Assembly (NCBI GenBank): GCA_029864095.1 | Contig: JAOTUB010000021.1 | Location: 1-37,890 of the forward strand | Length of the DNA: 37,890 nt | Direction: 5' to 3' | Source of the DNA: Gammaproteobacteria bacterium | GTDB taxonomy: Bacteria > Pseudomonadota > Gammaproteobacteria > Steroidobacterales > Woeseiaceae | In this document: positions 15,556 to 26,305 of the stretch, piece by piece | Position numbering within the stretch: position 1 is the first letter of the stretch | How the letters are laid out: each line of letters opens with the position of its first letter | Notes under the pieces: generated by a model | Database searches by the model: none | What the model was told of the DNA's origin: nothing | What the model saw: only the letters and a program-made list of their open reading frames with translations | Program-made: the position numbers and the translations under genes

Positions 15556-18312
15556 ATGGACAAGTCCTACCAGCCACAAGACATCGAGCAACGTGTTTAC
15601 GCGCGCTGGGAAGAACGCGGCTACTTTGCTCCGCGCGGTGACGGCGAACCGTATTGCATCATGATTCCGCCGCCCAACGTCACGGGGACGTTGCACATGG
15701 GGCATGCTTTCCAGGACACCATCATGGACGCACTGACGCGCTACAAGCGCATGATGGGCTACCGGTCGCTTTGGCAGCCTGGCATGGACCATGCCGGCAT
15801 TGCGACGCAAATGGTCGTCGAACGGTTGCTTAATAATGAAGGTACATCGCGCCGCGAACTGGGCCGGGAGAAATTCGTCGCCCGAGTCTGGGACTGGAAA
15901 GAGCACTCGGGTGGGCAGATCGAGCAACAACTTCGGCGCGTGGGCGCATCAGTCGACTGGACGCGCGACCGTTTCACGATGGATGAGGGCTTATCGAAGG
16001 CGGTGACCGAGGTCTTCGTGAAGCTGCACGACGAAGGCCTGATATACCGCGGCAAGCGTCTCGTCAACTGGGATCCGGTGCTGCACACGGCGCTTTCCGA
16101 TCTCGAGGTTCTTTCCGACGATGAGGCCGGCAACCTCTGGCATTTTCGTTATCCACTCGCCTCAGGGGACGGACACCTTGTCGTCGCGACGACCCGCCCC
16201 GAAACGATGCTGGGCGATAGCGCAGTTGCGGTGCATCCGAGCGATGATCGCTATCGGCACCTCGTAGGCCAGGAAATAGACTTGCCGATCGTCCACCGCC
16301 ACATTCCGATCATTGCCGACGACTACGTCGACGCCGAATTCGGCACCGGCTGCGTCAAGATCACGCCGGCCCATGATTTCAATGATTATGAAATCGGCAA
16401 GCGCCACGACCTGCCGCTCTATAACATACTGACCAACGATGCGGCACTGAACGACGAAGTACCCGACGCTTACCGCGGCATGGACCGCTTTGACGCGCGC
16501 AAAGCTGTCGTCGCAGAATTCGACAGACTCGGACTGTTAGAAAAGATCGAGGACTACGTCGTCAAGATTCCCCGCGGCGATCGCTCGCATGCGGTGGTCG
16601 AACCGTATCTGACGGACCAGTGGTATGTGAAAATCGAACCACTTGCAGAACCGGCGATCAAGGCCGTGGAAACGGGCAAAGTTCGGTTCGTACCCGAAAA
16701 CTGGTCCAAAACCTACTTCGACTGGATGTACAACATTCAGGACTGGTGCATCAGCCGCCAACTCTGGTGGGGCCATCGTATTCCGGCGTGGTATGACGAC
16801 AGCAACAACGTATACGTCGGTTATTCGCAAGACGATGTGCGCAATAAGCACAAGCTCGGTGCGAAAGTTGCGCTGCGTCAGGATGAAGACGTTCTCGACA
16901 CCTGGTTCTCATCAGCGCTGTGGCCATTTAGTACCCTCGGATGGCCAGACAAATCCGATGCGCTCGACTCGTTCTATCCCGGCAACGTGCTTGTAACGGG
17001 ATTTGATATCATCTTCTTCTGGGTTGCACGCATGATCATGATGGGCGTCAAGTTCATGGGTGACGTGCCGTTTCGCGAGGTTTATATCCATGGCCTGATT
17101 CGTGACCAGGACGGTCAGAAAATGTCGAAATCGAAGGGCAATATTCTGGATCCGCTGGACCTGATCGACGGTGTGGACCTCGAAACCCTGATTGCAAAGC
17201 GCACAACCGGTCTGATGCAGGACCATCTCCGGCCGGGTATTGAAAAGGCAACGCGGAAGCAATTCCCCAACGGTATCGATGCCTACGGTTGTGATGCGTT
17301 GCGTTTCACCTTTGCCGCACTGGCGACTACGGGACGCGACATTCGCTTCGATTTTGGCCGCATAGAGGGTTACAAGAATTTCTGTAACAAGATCTGGAAT
17401 GCGGCTCGCTACGTGCTGATGAACACGGTCAACATCAGCGAAGGCAAAATCGCACAAACGTCTGCAGACCGTTGGATACGGTCGCGCTTCGAGCAAACTG
17501 TTGCGAAAGTGCACGAGAATTTTGCATCGTATCGGCTCGACCTTGCGGCACAGGCGATCTATGAATTCACGTGGCACGAATTCTGTGACTGGTATCTCGA
17601 ACTTTCCAAGCCCGTTCTGCAATCCGATGACGTCTCTCTCGAGCTGAAGCGCGGCACCCAGCGGACCTTGGTCGAAGTTCTCGAGAGCTTGTTGCGATTG
17701 ATGCATCCGCTTATGCCATTTATCAGCGAAGAAATTTGGCAACAAGTTGCGCCCCGCGCGAACATCACTGCCGAAACGATCATGTTGCAACCGTATCCGG
17801 TGGCGACTGGCGACGCAGAGGACGCCGACGCCGTTGCGGATATTGAGTGGGTGCGTGGATTTGTATTGGGTATTCGGCAAATTCGCGGCGAAATGGACAT
17901 TTCACCGGGCAAGGCATTGCCGGTAATCTTGCAGAATTCATCGGTGATGGACAGGGAACGCGCCGAACGATATGCAAGCCTGCTGCAGGGAGTCGGTCGC
18001 GTCGCGTCGATAAAAGCACTCGATGATGGCAAGGAGCCGCCGACTTCGGCCACAGCGCTGCTGGGTGATATGCGCCTGCTCGTGCCGATGAAAGGTGTTA
18101 TTGACGTCGATGCTGAACGGGCGCGACTCGAGAAACAGCAGAACAAGCTGAACGCCGACCTGGCGCGAACCCGCGGCAAGCTGGATAACAAGAATTTTGT
18201 AAACAACGCACCAGCCGATGTGGTCACACAGGAACGGCAGCGCGCCGCGGAATTTGAAAAGACCATTGCACAGCTTGGCGAACAGTTGGAAAAGCTTGCC
18301 GAACTCACCTAG
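15556..18312 (+). CDS. valS: Valyl-tRNA synthetase
   Basis: A class I synthetase of 918 residues. The HIGH-type motif HMGH is at 47-50, in the block [17 protein letters not shown], and KMSKS is at 522-526. The CP1 editing domain lies between them, with [17 protein letters not shown] recognisable. The C-terminal 70 residues are charged and coiled-coil-like, the tRNA-binding arm of ValRS. The ATG at 15556 is 36 bp after holC and has no strong Shine-Dalgarno site. It is the last gene of the pepA operon. Confidence 0.98.
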   Translation: MDKSYQPQDIEQRVYARWEERGYFAPRGDGEPYCIMIPPPNVTGTLHMGHAFQDTIMDALTRYKRMMGYRSLWQPGMDHAGIATQMVVERLLNNEGTSRRELGREKFVARVWDWKEHSGGQIEQQLRRVGASVDWTRDRFTMDEGLSKAVTEVFVKLHDEGLIYRGKRLVNWDPVLHTALSDLEVLSDDEAGNLWHFRYPLASGDGHLVVATTRPETMLGDSAVAVHPSDDRYRHLVGQEIDLPIVHRHIPIIADDYVDAEFGTGCVKITPAHDFNDYEIGKRHDLPLYNILTNDAALNDEVPDAYRGMDRFDARKAVVAEFDRLGLLEKIEDYVVKIPRGDRSHAVVEPYLTDQWYVKIEPLAEPAIKAVETGKVRFVPENWSKTYFDWMYNIQDWCISRQLWWGHRIPAWYDDSNNVYVGYSQDDVRNKHKLGAKVALRQDEDVLDTWFSSALWPFSTLGWPDKSDALDSFYPGNVLVTGFDIIFFWVARMIMMGVKFMGDVPFREVYIHGLIRDQDGQKMSKSKGNILDPLDLIDGVDLETLIAKRTTGLMQDHLRPGIEKATRKQFPNGIDAYGCDALRFTFAALATTGRDIRFDFGRIEGYKNFCNKIWNAARYVLMNTVNISEGKIAQTSADRWIRSRFEQTVAKVHENFASYRLDLAAQAIYEFTWHEFCDWYLELSKPVLQSDDVSLELKRGTQRTLVEVLESLLRLMHPLMPFISEEIWQQVAPRANITAETIMLQPYPVATGDAEDADAVADIEWVRGFVLGIRQIRGEMDISPGKALPVILQNSSVMDRERAERYASLLQGVGRVASIKALDDGKEPPTSATALLGDMRLLVPMKGVIDVDAERARLEKQQNKLNADLARTRGKLDNKNFVNNAPADVVTQERQRAAEFEKTIAQLGEQLEKLAELT

Positions 18313-18445
18313 GCACGTGAAAATTTGAGCACTGCATCACAATATGGTGGGCTTTGAGTGCATTCGGACCGTGCTTCCGCGACGATACAGGGCATAATCG
18401 GAAACAGCCCAAAAACAACCACGCTCCCCAGGCGAGGAGACCCAA

Positions 18446-19411
18446 ATGCAGCGTCGAAGCACGCTTGAAACATTGCCTATAGGCAAAGACGCAACACGAG
18501 CGGCTCTGGATAAGGCGCGCGAGACGCTGGGTACGATTATTCTTGGCAAAGACGGTCAGATTGCGTTGGCACTGGCCTGCCTTCTCGCCCGCGGGCATTT
18601 GTTGATCGAAGATCTTCCCGGCCTGGGCAAAACGATGCTCGCACAGGCTCTCGCCCGTGTGCTGGGGCTAAGCTTTCGCCGTATACAATTTACGAGTGAC
18701 CTGTTGCCTGCTGATATCGTTGGCGTCTCGGTCTTTCGACAGGAGACGGGGCAATTCGAATTCCAGCCAGGACCGGTATTCTCGCAGCTGATTCTTGCTG
18801 ACGAAGTGAATCGCGCAACTCCAAAAGCACAAAGTGCGTTACTCGAGGCGATGGAGGAATACCAGGTTTCCGTCGACGGCAACACGCGCCTGCTGCCGGA
18901 TCCGTTTTTTGTCGTTGCCACGCAAAATCCGGCCGATCAAATCGGCACATTCCCGTTGCCCGAATCGCAGCTCGACAGATTTCTCATGCGCCTCGAATTG
19001 GGCTATCCAAATGAGGAAAACGAACGCGAGTTAATCATCGGCGAAGACCGACGCGCGATGCTCGAAGACGTCGAGTCGGTTGCCACACCCGAGGCGCTGC
19101 AGGCGCTGCAAAAATCAGCAGCCAACGTTCACATGAGCGACCCGCTTGTGGATTACGTCCAGGCGCTGGTCCGCCAGACGCGCGAATCACCCGACATTGA
19201 CATCGGCCTGTCGCCTCGTGGCGCACTGGCACTGGTAGCCGCGGCGAAGGCGCACGCGTTTGTCGAACACCACTCCGGCGTGTACCCCGACGATATCCAG
19301 GCCGTCTTTGCAGCGACTGCCGGACACCGCCTGAAGCCAGCCGGCAATACGACTTACCGATCCGCTGCCGAGCTCTGCCAGCATGTCCTCGATTCCGTGG
19401 CCATTCCCTAA
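18446..19411 (+). CDS. MoxR-family AAA+ ATPase
   Basis: The 321-residue protein has Walker A LPGLGKT at 57-63, the Walker B run LILADEVNRA with Asp119-Glu120, and the sensor region VVATQNPADQIGTFPLPESQ. This is the MoxR class (AAA_3 plus a C-terminal lid), chaperone-like ATPases often paired with DUF58 or VWA proteins. A GAGGAG ribosome site precedes the ATG. The 133-bp gap upstream contains a CATAAT hexamer (18393-18398) that might be a -10 box, without a good -35. It leads a three-gene operon with the DUF58 and TgpA genes. No VWA protein follows. Confidence 0.93.
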   Translation: MQRRSTLETLPIGKDATRAALDKARETLGTIILGKDGQIALALACLLARGHLLIEDLPGLGKTMLAQALARVLGLSFRRIQFTSDLLPADIVGVSVFRQETGQFEFQPGPVFSQLILADEVNRATPKAQSALLEAMEEYQVSVDGNTRLLPDPFFVVATQNPADQIGTFPLPESQLDRFLMRLELGYPNEENERELIIGEDRRAMLEDVESVATPEALQALQKSAANVHMSDPLVDYVQALVRQTRESPDIDIGLSPRGALALVAAAKAHAFVEHHSGVYPDDIQAVFAATAGHRLKPAGNTTYRSAAELCQHVLDSVAIP

Positions 19412-20390
19412 ATCAGGGATCGCACTATCGCTCAAGTCCGCCGCAGGCCGGCGAGTTCGCCGCTGGGCCAGGAAGCGTCAAGGCGTCGATCCATCGATCA
19501 CTCGTCTGCGCCCGGGTCGCGTTTACATTCTGCCAACAGGCGTCGGCCTCGTATACGCACTCATGACATTCGCAATGCTGTTGGGTTCGATGAACTACAA
19601 CAACAACCTGTCATTCGTCCTGACATTCATCCTGGCCGGCCTCGGTTTTGTCTCGATGCACCAGTGCCAGCGCAATCTCGTCGGCCTCGAATTGAGTTTC
19701 GCGGGCGTCGAGCCGGTGTTTGCAGGGCAGCCTGCCAAGTTTCGCGTTGCCATTACCAATCACTCGAAGAACGCGCGGCACAGCATCGGGCTGTCGACGC
19801 AGTTTTCCGCGAGTGACGTTCAGGATCTGTCGCCTGGCGAAAGCCGAATATTCACGCTCTCGGTCGCGACAACAGGGCGCGGCTGGATTTCGCTTGAACG
19901 CTTTAGTATTCGCACGCTGTTCCCATTTGAACTGTTTCGCTCCTGGGCGTGGCTGCATATGGATTTGAGGGGTCTTGTCTATCCGCATCCTGCCGATCAC
20001 GCGCCGCCGCCGCCGCCCACGCAGACTGCGCATGGTCACAGGCAACACGATGCCCGCGGTGAAGAGGATTTCGCGGGCCTGCGCAAGTATCACGAGGGTG
20101 ACTCGCCCCGGCATGTCGCATGGAAAGCCTATGCACGCACCGGACAGCTTCTATCCAAGCAATTCGCCGGTGCCGATACGAGCAGTCAATGGTTCGATTT
20201 CGAAGCCGTGCCGACAGATGATACCGAACTGCGACTGTCGATACTGACGCGTTGGATTATCGAAGCGGATCGGACCAGCGAGGACTATGGACTTCGTCTC
20301 TCGGGTCGGGAATTTCCACCGTCGCATGGTGAGAGTCACCGGCAGCGCTGCCTCGAAGCATTGGCCGTGTTCGAATTGGCTGAAAACTGA
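19383..20390 (+). CDS. DUF58 domain-containing membrane-associated protein
   Basis: The 335-residue protein has two membrane helices (about residues 50-90, from VYILPTGVGLVYALMTFAML). A periplasmic or cytosolic beta-rich middle follows, then the DUF58 signature EDFAGLRKYHEGDSPRHVAW. DUF58 proteins have no assigned biochemical activity and usually accompany MoxR ATPases. The ATG at 19383 lies inside moxR, overlapping it by 29 bases; no later start would leave the family N-terminus intact. Its stop overlaps the tgpA start by one base (TGATG). Confidence 0.9.
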   Translation: MSSIPWPFPKSGIALSLKSAAGRRVRRWARKRQGVDPSITRLRPGRVYILPTGVGLVYALMTFAMLLGSMNYNNNLSFVLTFILAGLGFVSMHQCQRNLVGLELSFAGVEPVFAGQPAKFRVAITNHSKNARHSIGLSTQFSASDVQDLSPGESRIFTLSVATTGRGWISLERFSIRTLFPFELFRSWAWLHMDLRGLVYPHPADHAPPPPPTQTAHGHRQHDARGEEDFAGLRKYHEGDSPRHVAWKAYARTGQLLSKQFAGADTSSQWFDFEAVPTDDTELRLSILTRWIIEADRTSEDYGLRLSGREFPPSHGESHRQRCLEALAVFELAEN

Positions 20391-22351
20391 TGGCAAGGGC
20401 ACGCGGCACGGATGGATCACTGCTCGGCAGCTTGCCGTGGACGCTTGCTGCGTGCGTGTTTTCAGTGGCTCCCCATGTGCAGTTTCTGCCTGTCTGGATC
20501 AGCACCGCTTTCCTCTTTTGCGGGGCCTGGCGTTACTTGATCGAGAGACGCCGTCGCCCATTGCCCTCGACCTGGCTGCGCATACTGCTCGCTCTGGCGT
20601 GTTTTCTTGGTGTCCTTTCGACCTACTCGACCATCAGCGGCGTGGGACCTGGTTCCGCACTGCTCACGATAATGGCCGCCCTGAAGCTCCTCGAGACCCG
20701 AGCACGTCGCGATCAGTTTGTCCTGTTGTTCATCGCAATATTTCTTGTCATGTCATCATTACTGCGCGAGCAGTACCTTTGGTCGTTGCCGTACCTGCTT
20801 GCCGCGGTATTTCTCATCATGACGGCATGGCTGCGGGTGTCGGCGGTTGCGACACAGCCCACCCGACGCAGCTTCGCAACCGGTGGCAGGCTGGTCCTGT
20901 ACGCGGCACCGCTCGCCATTGCGATGTGGATACTGTTCCCGCGCATCGCGACGCCATTCTGGGCCGTCCCGATGGATACAGGTACGGCAACATCTGGCCT
21001 CAGCGATTCGATGAGCCCGGGCGACATAAGTTCTTTATCACTCTCGAATGCTGTCGCATTTCGCGCGACGTTTGAGGACAACATTCCGGAACAACGAGAC
21101 CGTTACTGGCGCGGACTCGTATTGACTATTTTTAACGGTCGTACCTGGACCAGCAACGATCCCTTTGCGGGACCGCGAGTGCATGAGCAAGTTGCACCGA
21201 TCGGTGATCCGGTTGCATATCAGATTACTCTCGAACCGACGCGCCAACAGTGGGTATTCGCTCTCGACATGCCGTGGTCATGGACGTTACCGAGAACATT
21301 CATGGGCCCACAACAACAGCTCGCCCGTGCGCGACCGATCGATCAGCGCATCAGCTATGATGCAATGTCCTACCTGAACTACCGTACGGATGTCGATCTG
21401 ACCGACTACGCGCGCTCCTGGTACGCGCGTGTACCCGAGCAGAGCAATACGAGAACTCAAGCGCTCGCAAGAGAGATGCGCGCATCCGCCGCATCTGACG
21501 CGGCGTACATACAGGCTGTGCTCTCGAAATTCCACGAGGAAGAATATTTTTACACGCTCGGGCCGCCGCCACTCGGCAGTAATCCGGTCGATCGCTTCCT
21601 CTTCGACACAAGGCGTGGTTTTTGCGAACACTATGCCTCTGCGTTCGCCATCCTGATGCGCGCGGCGGGAATCCCGGCACGGGTAGTCCTGGGTTATCAG
21701 GGTGGCGAAATGAACCCGGTGGGCGGGCACATGATCGTGCGCCAGTCGGATGCACATGCCTGGAATGAAGTGTGGCTGGACGGAATTGGCTGGTACCGGG
21801 TCGACCCGACTGCGGCCGTTGCGCCCGATCGTATCGAAAGTGGCGTCAGCGGGTCGCTGCTCGACGGCGCCGGCCTCGCTTGGGGTCTGTCGGCCTCAGC
21901 TGCTTTCCTGCACCGGCTCACTATGACCTGGGACGCCATGAACGCCAAATGGAATGAATGGGTTCTGGGTTACGGTCCTGAAAACCAGAAGCGCTTTATG
22001 GAGTGGATCGGAATGGACGATCCGGGCTGGCGCAAGATGATGCTGACGCTCATCGCTGTCGTGGCAGCCCTGCTCGTCATGATTTCCGGGCTGCTGGCTC
22101 TTCGCTACCGGTCACCCAAAACGGACCGCGCGGCGATCCTTTACAAACGCTTCGTCAACAAAGCCGGCATCGAATTACGAACGGGGGAAACCCCGGTTGT
22201 ATTTGCCCGAAGGGCTGCGTCCGAATCGCCATTTCCCGCAGAACTCATCGACGAGATTACGTCAACCTATCTCAATGCTCGATATGGCCCTGCCGATCCG
22301 ATCGCAATGCGACGGCTGGAATCTGCCGTAGCAGCAGTGCACCGCCAATAA
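20390..22351 (+). CDS. tgpA: TgpA-type membrane transglutaminase-like protease (DUF3488/DUF4129)
   Basis: The 653-residue protein has about six N-terminal membrane helices (DUF3488), a periplasmic transglutaminase-like core and one further helix near 555-575, followed by a DUF4129 tail. The catalytic triad can be placed at Cys412 (in RRGFCEHYASAFA), His456 (SDAHAWNEVW) and Asp472 (YRVDPTAAV). TgpA of Pseudomonas aeruginosa is a periplasmic membrane protein of this type reported as important for growth; the substrate is not known to me. It is the third gene after MoxR and DUF58. Its last 80 bases overlap the convergent UMF1 transporter gene. Confidence 0.92.
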   Translation: MARARGTDGSLLGSLPWTLAACVFSVAPHVQFLPVWISTAFLFCGAWRYLIERRRRPLPSTWLRILLALACFLGVLSTYSTISGVGPGSALLTIMAALKLLETRARRDQFVLLFIAIFLVMSSLLREQYLWSLPYLLAAVFLIMTAWLRVSAVATQPTRRSFATGGRLVLYAAPLAIAMWILFPRIATPFWAVPMDTGTATSGLSDSMSPGDISSLSLSNAVAFRATFEDNIPEQRDRYWRGLVLTIFNGRTWTSNDPFAGPRVHEQVAPIGDPVAYQITLEPTRQQWVFALDMPWSWTLPRTFMGPQQQLARARPIDQRISYDAMSYLNYRTDVDLTDYARSWYARVPEQSNTRTQALAREMRASAASDAAYIQAVLSKFHEEEYFYTLGPPPLGSNPVDRFLFDTRRGFCEHYASAFAILMRAAGIPARVVLGYQGGEMNPVGGHMIVRQSDAHAWNEVWLDGIGWYRVDPTAAVAPDRIESGVSGSLLDGAGLAWGLSASAAFLHRLTMTWDAMNAKWNEWVLGYGPENQKRFMEWIGMDDPGWRKMMLTLIAVVAALLVMISGLLALRYRSPKTDRAAILYKRFVNKAGIELRTGETPVVFARRAASESPFPAELIDEITSTYLNARYGPADPIAMRRLESAVAAVHRQ

Positions 22352-23555
22352 ACAACGGCAAGAGGATTAGCAGCACAAATTTGGGATCTTCCGAGAAAGT
22401 CGCCGCCAGCCCGACCAGCACCGGCCCGAGCACGTGTGAGAACTTCGTCACCATATTATAGAAGCCGAAGAACTCACCCGGCTGGTCTGGAGGAATCAAC
22501 GAGGCGTACAACGAGCGGCTCAATCCCTGCACACCACCCTGCACGCAGCCGATGATAATCGCCATGATGTAGAACTGGTGTACCTCCGTCATAAATACGG
22601 CCCAACTCGACACCGCGACGTAGACCGCGAGGGCGAAATAGATGCCACGTCGCGGACCAAAGCGATGCCCAAAAAATCCATATAGAAGAGTTGCGGGAAA
22701 ACCTACGAAATTCGTGATCATCAGCGCTTTTACGAGATCCTGTTGTGTAAATCCGAGCCGTTGCCCGTAATTTGCAGCCATAAAGATCACAGTGAAAACA
22801 CCGCCAATGTAGAACCAGTACGCGAGCAGAAAAAACACAACGTTACGATAGCGACGGACCTCGCGAATTGTCGACTTCAGCTCCACGTAGGCGGCACGAA
22901 TCGCATGACTCGAAACAGCAATGCCGCTTCTGTGCTCTGGTACAAATGCGATGAGTGGCAGCAAGAAGACGGCCCACCAGACGCCAACTGATATGAACGC
23001 GAATTTCATTGCCTCTGTCGACGAGGCAAGCCCGAATGTCGACGGTGACGTCAGCATCCAAACATGAAGTGCCAAGAGCGCGGCACCGCCAAGATAACCG
23101 AGTGAAAAGCCGAGCGACGACACGAAGCTGTAGTAGCGCGGCTTGGTGACGTCGATTATCAGCGAGTCATAGAAAACGGTGGAGCTGTAAAAGCCAATCG
23201 AGGCAATCAGATACAGGCCGAGGGCCCACGGCCAATTTCCCTCACTTACGAATCCGAGCATCGCGGTTGTGAACGCGCCGACCAGCGCGAGTATGAGCAG
23301 AAAGCGTTTGCGGAAGCCGCCCGTGTCAGCGATCGTGCCGAAGACCGGGGCAAGCAGGCTCACAATTGCGCTGGCTGCGGCAGTGATCCAGGCAAGTCTC
23401 GCCGTCACGGATGCTCCGGAATCTCCGACGCTCCAATAACTGCCCAGAAACAGCGGATACAGCACAGCCAGTACGCTTAACGCAAACGCCGAGTTGGCCC
23501 AGTCATACAGCGACCAGGCGATGACTTTCCTGTCAAGAACCTCTCGTAGATTCAA
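22272..23555 (-). CDS. UMF1/Atg22-like major facilitator transporter
   Basis: About 427 residues with roughly twelve membrane segments. The N-terminal motif [20 protein letters not shown] is diagnostic of the UMF1 (Atg22-like) group of the major facilitator superfamily, whose substrates in bacteria are unknown. I placed the start at TTG 23555, which overlaps the prfC stop as TTGA. An earlier TTG at 23591 would sit only two bases after a GAGGAG and overlap prfC by 40 bases. The 3' end overlaps the convergent tgpA gene by 80 bp. The last residues (after about LLRQIP) are therefore constrained by two proteins. Confidence 0.88.
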   Translation of the reverse strand: MNLREVLDRKVIAWSLYDWANSAFALSVLAVLYPLFLGSYWSVGDSGASVTARLAWITAAASAIVSLLAPVFGTIADTGGFRKRFLLILALVGAFTTAMLGFVSEGNWPWALGLYLIASIGFYSSTVFYDSLIIDVTKPRYYSFVSSLGFSLGYLGGAALLALHVWMLTSPSTFGLASSTEAMKFAFISVGVWWAVFLLPLIAFVPEHRSGIAVSSHAIRAAYVELKSTIREVRRYRNVVFFLLAYWFYIGGVFTVIFMAANYGQRLGFTQQDLVKALMITNFVGFPATLLYGFFGHRFGPRRGIYFALAVYVAVSSWAVFMTEVHQFYIMAIIIGCVQGGVQGLSRSLYASLIPPDQPGEFFGFYNMVTKFSHVLGPVLVGLAATFSEDPKFVLLILLPLFIGGALLLRQIPAVALRSDRQGHIEH

Positions 23556-25132
23556 TGCTCGCGCGTCTTGCGGAAAACGACATCCGGCCAACGCTCCTCA
23601 GTCAGATTGAGGTTAACTCTTGTGGGCGCAATGTAAACCAGACGATCGCTATGATCCAGGGCAAGGTTATCGTGTGCCTTACGCTCGAAGTCAGACCGCA
23701 TTTTGGCATCAGCGCATTCGACCCAGCGCGCCGTGGCAACGTTGATCGGCTCGAATTGGCATTCAACTTTATATTCATCGCGCAATCGATGTGCCACAAC
23801 CTCGAACTGCAGCGGCCCGACGGCACCCAGAATCAAATCGTTATTGCGTACAGGTTTGAACAATTGCGTCGCGCCTTCTTCACAAAGCTGCGCAAGGCCT
23901 TTGTGCAGCGCTTTGAGCCGTAACGGGTCCTTCAGTACTGCGCGACGGAATATTTCGGGCGCGAAATTCGGTATGCCAATGAAGCGAATCTGTTCACCCT
24001 CTGTGAAGCTGTCGCCGATATTGATCGTGCCATGATTGTGCAGGCCAATGATGTCGCCCGCATAGGCCAAATCCGCATGCTGCCGATCCGCCGCCATGAA
24101 CGTTATCGCGTCCGGAATTTTGACCTCTTTACCAAGCCGAACGTGCAGCACGCGAATTCCTTTTCGGTATTGCCCGGAGCAAATTCGCAGGAAAGCGATC
24201 CTGTCGCGATGGCCTGGATCCATGTTTGCCTGAATTTTGAAAACGAAACCCGTGAGTTTGTCTTCCTCCGGAAATACTTTGCGCTGCTCGCTCTCGCGCG
24301 GCAAAGGCGCTGGCGCATGCAGCACAAATTCGTCCAGTAGCTCTTTGACGCCGAAATTCGACAAAGCCGAGCCAAAAAATACGGGTGTTTGTGTTGCACT
24401 CAGATAGGCATCGATACTGAGCTTTGGGGTGGCCCCTTTGACCAGTTCGATTTCGGCGCGAAAACTGCCTGCATCGCCGCCCAGCACCTCGCCAGCCTCG
24501 TCGGAGTTCAGTCCCTCGACGATTCGTTGGCGCGACGCTTTGTCGCGGCCAACCTTGTCGTACAGATAGATGCGATCCTGCAACAGATGATAGACACCCT
24601 TCAGCCTGCCGCCCATGCCGATTGGCCAGGTTACGGGTGAACAATGAATGTTTAGAATCGACTCGATTTCGTCCAGAAGATCAATCGGTTCACGGCCATC
24701 CCGGTCGAGCTTATTGATGAATGTCATGATGGGCGTACTGCGCAACCGACATACTTCCATAAGCTTGATCGTGCGTTGCTCCACGCCTTTTGCACAATCG
24801 ATAACCATCAATGCCGAATCCACTGCTGTCAACGTCCGGTAAGTATCTTCAGAAAAGTCTTCGTGCCCAGGCGTATCCAGCAGATTCACAACGTGTTCCT
24901 TATAAGGGAACTGCATGACCGACGACGTAACCGAGATGCCACGCTGCTGCTCCAGTGCCATCCAGTCAGATGTTGCGTGACGGGTTGCTTTGCGCCCTTT
25001 AACGGTACCTGCCAGCTGAATAGCACCGCCGTAGAGCAAGAGCTTCTCCGTGAGCGTCGTCTTGCCGGCATCCGGGTGCGAAATGATTGCAAACGTGCGC
25101 CGTTTCCGGACCTGATCATCAATAACCGACAT
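23552..25132 (-). CDS. prfC: Peptide chain release factor 3
   Basis: RF3 is the GTPase that recycles RF1 and RF2 from ribosomes. The 526-residue protein has the P-loop HPDAGKTT at 19-26, the switch/G3 DTPGHEDF at 86-93, and the G4 element [10 protein letters not shown]. The run [20 protein letters not shown] is characteristic of RF3 rather than EF-G. Length matches E. coli (529). It is six bases downstream of rimI. E. coli also places prfC near rimI, so the order is conserved in part. Confidence 0.98.
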   Translation of the reverse strand: MSVIDDQVRKRRTFAIISHPDAGKTTLTEKLLLYGGAIQLAGTVKGRKATRHATSDWMALEQQRGISVTSSVMQFPYKEHVVNLLDTPGHEDFSEDTYRTLTAVDSALMVIDCAKGVEQRTIKLMEVCRLRSTPIMTFINKLDRDGREPIDLLDEIESILNIHCSPVTWPIGMGGRLKGVYHLLQDRIYLYDKVGRDKASRQRIVEGLNSDEAGEVLGGDAGSFRAEIELVKGATPKLSIDAYLSATQTPVFFGSALSNFGVKELLDEFVLHAPAPLPRESEQRKVFPEEDKLTGFVFKIQANMDPGHRDRIAFLRICSGQYRKGIRVLHVRLGKEVKIPDAITFMAADRQHADLAYAGDIIGLHNHGTINIGDSFTEGEQIRFIGIPNFAPEIFRRAVLKDPLRLKALHKGLAQLCEEGATQLFKPVRNNDLILGAVGPLQFEVVAHRLRDEYKVECQFEPINVATARWVECADAKMRSDFERKAHDNLALDHSDRLVYIAPTRVNLNLTEERWPDVVFRKTREH

Positions 25133-25138
25133 GTTCGT

Positions 25139-25615
25139 TTAGTCGTCGGTCGTCAGTTTCTTGGAAAGAACGGCAGCATCCTCACGGCCCCGGCGCGATT
25201 GATAGTACGCGGGCCGATTCGCGACCTGGTGAAAGCCCTTTTTCTTGTATAGCGCGATCGCATTGGCGTTCGACGGCCGTACCTCGAGAAATATCTCACG
25301 TACCGACGACGTGCGGGCCCGAAACAGAATCTCGTCAAGCAGTCGCTCGCCATAGCCGCACGACCTGTATGCGGGCTCGATGCACAGATTCAGGATATGC
25401 GCCTCGCCGGCAGCCACAGACAGGATGCCGTAGCCCGCCAGTTCACCGTTTCGTTCAAGCACGACGCATTGATATCCTGCGAGCAGGCAATCTCGAAACA
25501 CACCGTGACTCCAGGGGAAATCATAACTACGACGTTCAATGTCCGACACATGCGCCAGATCTTCGTGCCGCATCTGCCGAATCGACACGCACGCTTCTGG
25601 GATTGGCCGAATCAT
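25139..25615 (-). CDS. rimI: Ribosomal protein S18 alanine N-acetyltransferase
   Basis: A 158-residue GNAT acetyltransferase. The acetyl-CoA loop reads EPAYRSCGYGERLLDEILF, and the C-terminal RimI pattern NANAIALYKKKGFHQVANRPAYY-like stretch is clear (about residues 112-134). RimI acetylates the N-terminal Ala of S18. The ATG overlaps the udg stop by four bases (ATGA), so the longer frame to 25663 was rejected. Proximity to prfC supports the RimI assignment among many GNATs. Confidence 0.92.
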   Translation of the reverse strand: MIRPIPEACVSIRQMRHEDLAHVSDIERRSYDFPWSHGVFRDCLLAGYQCVVLERNGELAGYGILSVAAGEAHILNLCIEPAYRSCGYGERLLDEILFRARTSSVREIFLEVRPSNANAIALYKKKGFHQVANRPAYYQSRRGREDAAVLSKKLTTDD

Positions 25616-26289
25616 GCGCGCGGCTCCGCAACGATCCGTGCTGCGAGACACAGATCGTCCCAAGCCTTGCGTTTTTGCGATGGGCTCCGGAGCAAATAGG
25701 CCGGGTGATAGGTAACAACCAGCGGCGTATCACCCAGCTGATGTCTCGAACCGCGTAATCGGCCAACCGGCGCGTCTGTATCGAGTAGCAGCTGTGCGGC
25801 GATTCGACCCACGGCAAGAATGATTCTGGGCTGCACGAGTTCGAGCTGCCGCTCGAGGTAGCCGCGGCACTCACTTGACTCCTCCGGTTTCGGATCCCGA
25901 TTGTTGGGCGGACGGCATTTGAGGATATTTGCGATGAAAGCGCTGTCGCGGGTTTGCCCGACGGCGCGCAGCATCTCATCGAGCAGCTTGCCGGCTCGGC
26001 CGACAAACGGCTCGCCGCGGCGATCCTCCTCGGCGCCTGGCGCCTCACCGATGATCATCCAGTCCGCATCGGGATTACCGACGCCGAAAACGGTCTGCGT
26101 GCGGCTTTTGTGCAGCGGACAACGCGTACACCCGGCCACCGTATCCCGGAGCCCCGACCAACCCAGATCGGCCGGCACGGCTTTCGCGTCCACGAACTCA
26201 GGCTCCGGTTCCGCCCGCCCGCGCGGTAACCAGACATCAACACCGAGCGCCTCGAGGTAGGCGCGTCGCTGATGTTCAGACTGAATCAT
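25612..26289 (-). CDS. Type 4 (iron-sulphur) uracil-DNA glycosylase
   Basis: This 225-residue enzyme removes uracil from DNA. The catalytic motif [20 protein letters not shown] and the second motif [10 protein letters not shown] are both intact. Four cysteines suited to a [4Fe-4S] cluster are present: CTRC near 54-57, KCRPPNN, and ECRGYL. Family A type 4 enzymes are common in bacteria and archaea. Residues 1-40 are less conserved. It heads the udg-rimI-prfC operon and overlaps rimI by four bases. Confidence 0.95.
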   Translation of the reverse strand: MIQSEHQRRAYLEALGVDVWLPRGRAEPEPEFVDAKAVPADLGWSGLRDTVAGCTRCPLHKSRTQTVFGVGNPDADWMIIGEAPGAEEDRRGEPFVGRAGKLLDEMLRAVGQTRDSAFIANILKCRPPNNRDPKPEESSECRGYLERQLELVQPRIILAVGRIAAQLLLDTDAPVGRLRGSRHQLGDTPLVVTYHPAYLLRSPSQKRKAWDDLCLAARIVAEPRA

Positions 26290-26305
26290 CCGGGCATTCT
26301 AACAC

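Noticed and set aside
22349..22600. Possible frameshift or assembly error causing the tgpA/UMF1 overlap
   Set aside because: Both proteins keep family-like sequence close to their stops (DUF4129 on one side, membrane helices on the other), so an actual overlap is more likely; I still list it as a finding to verify.
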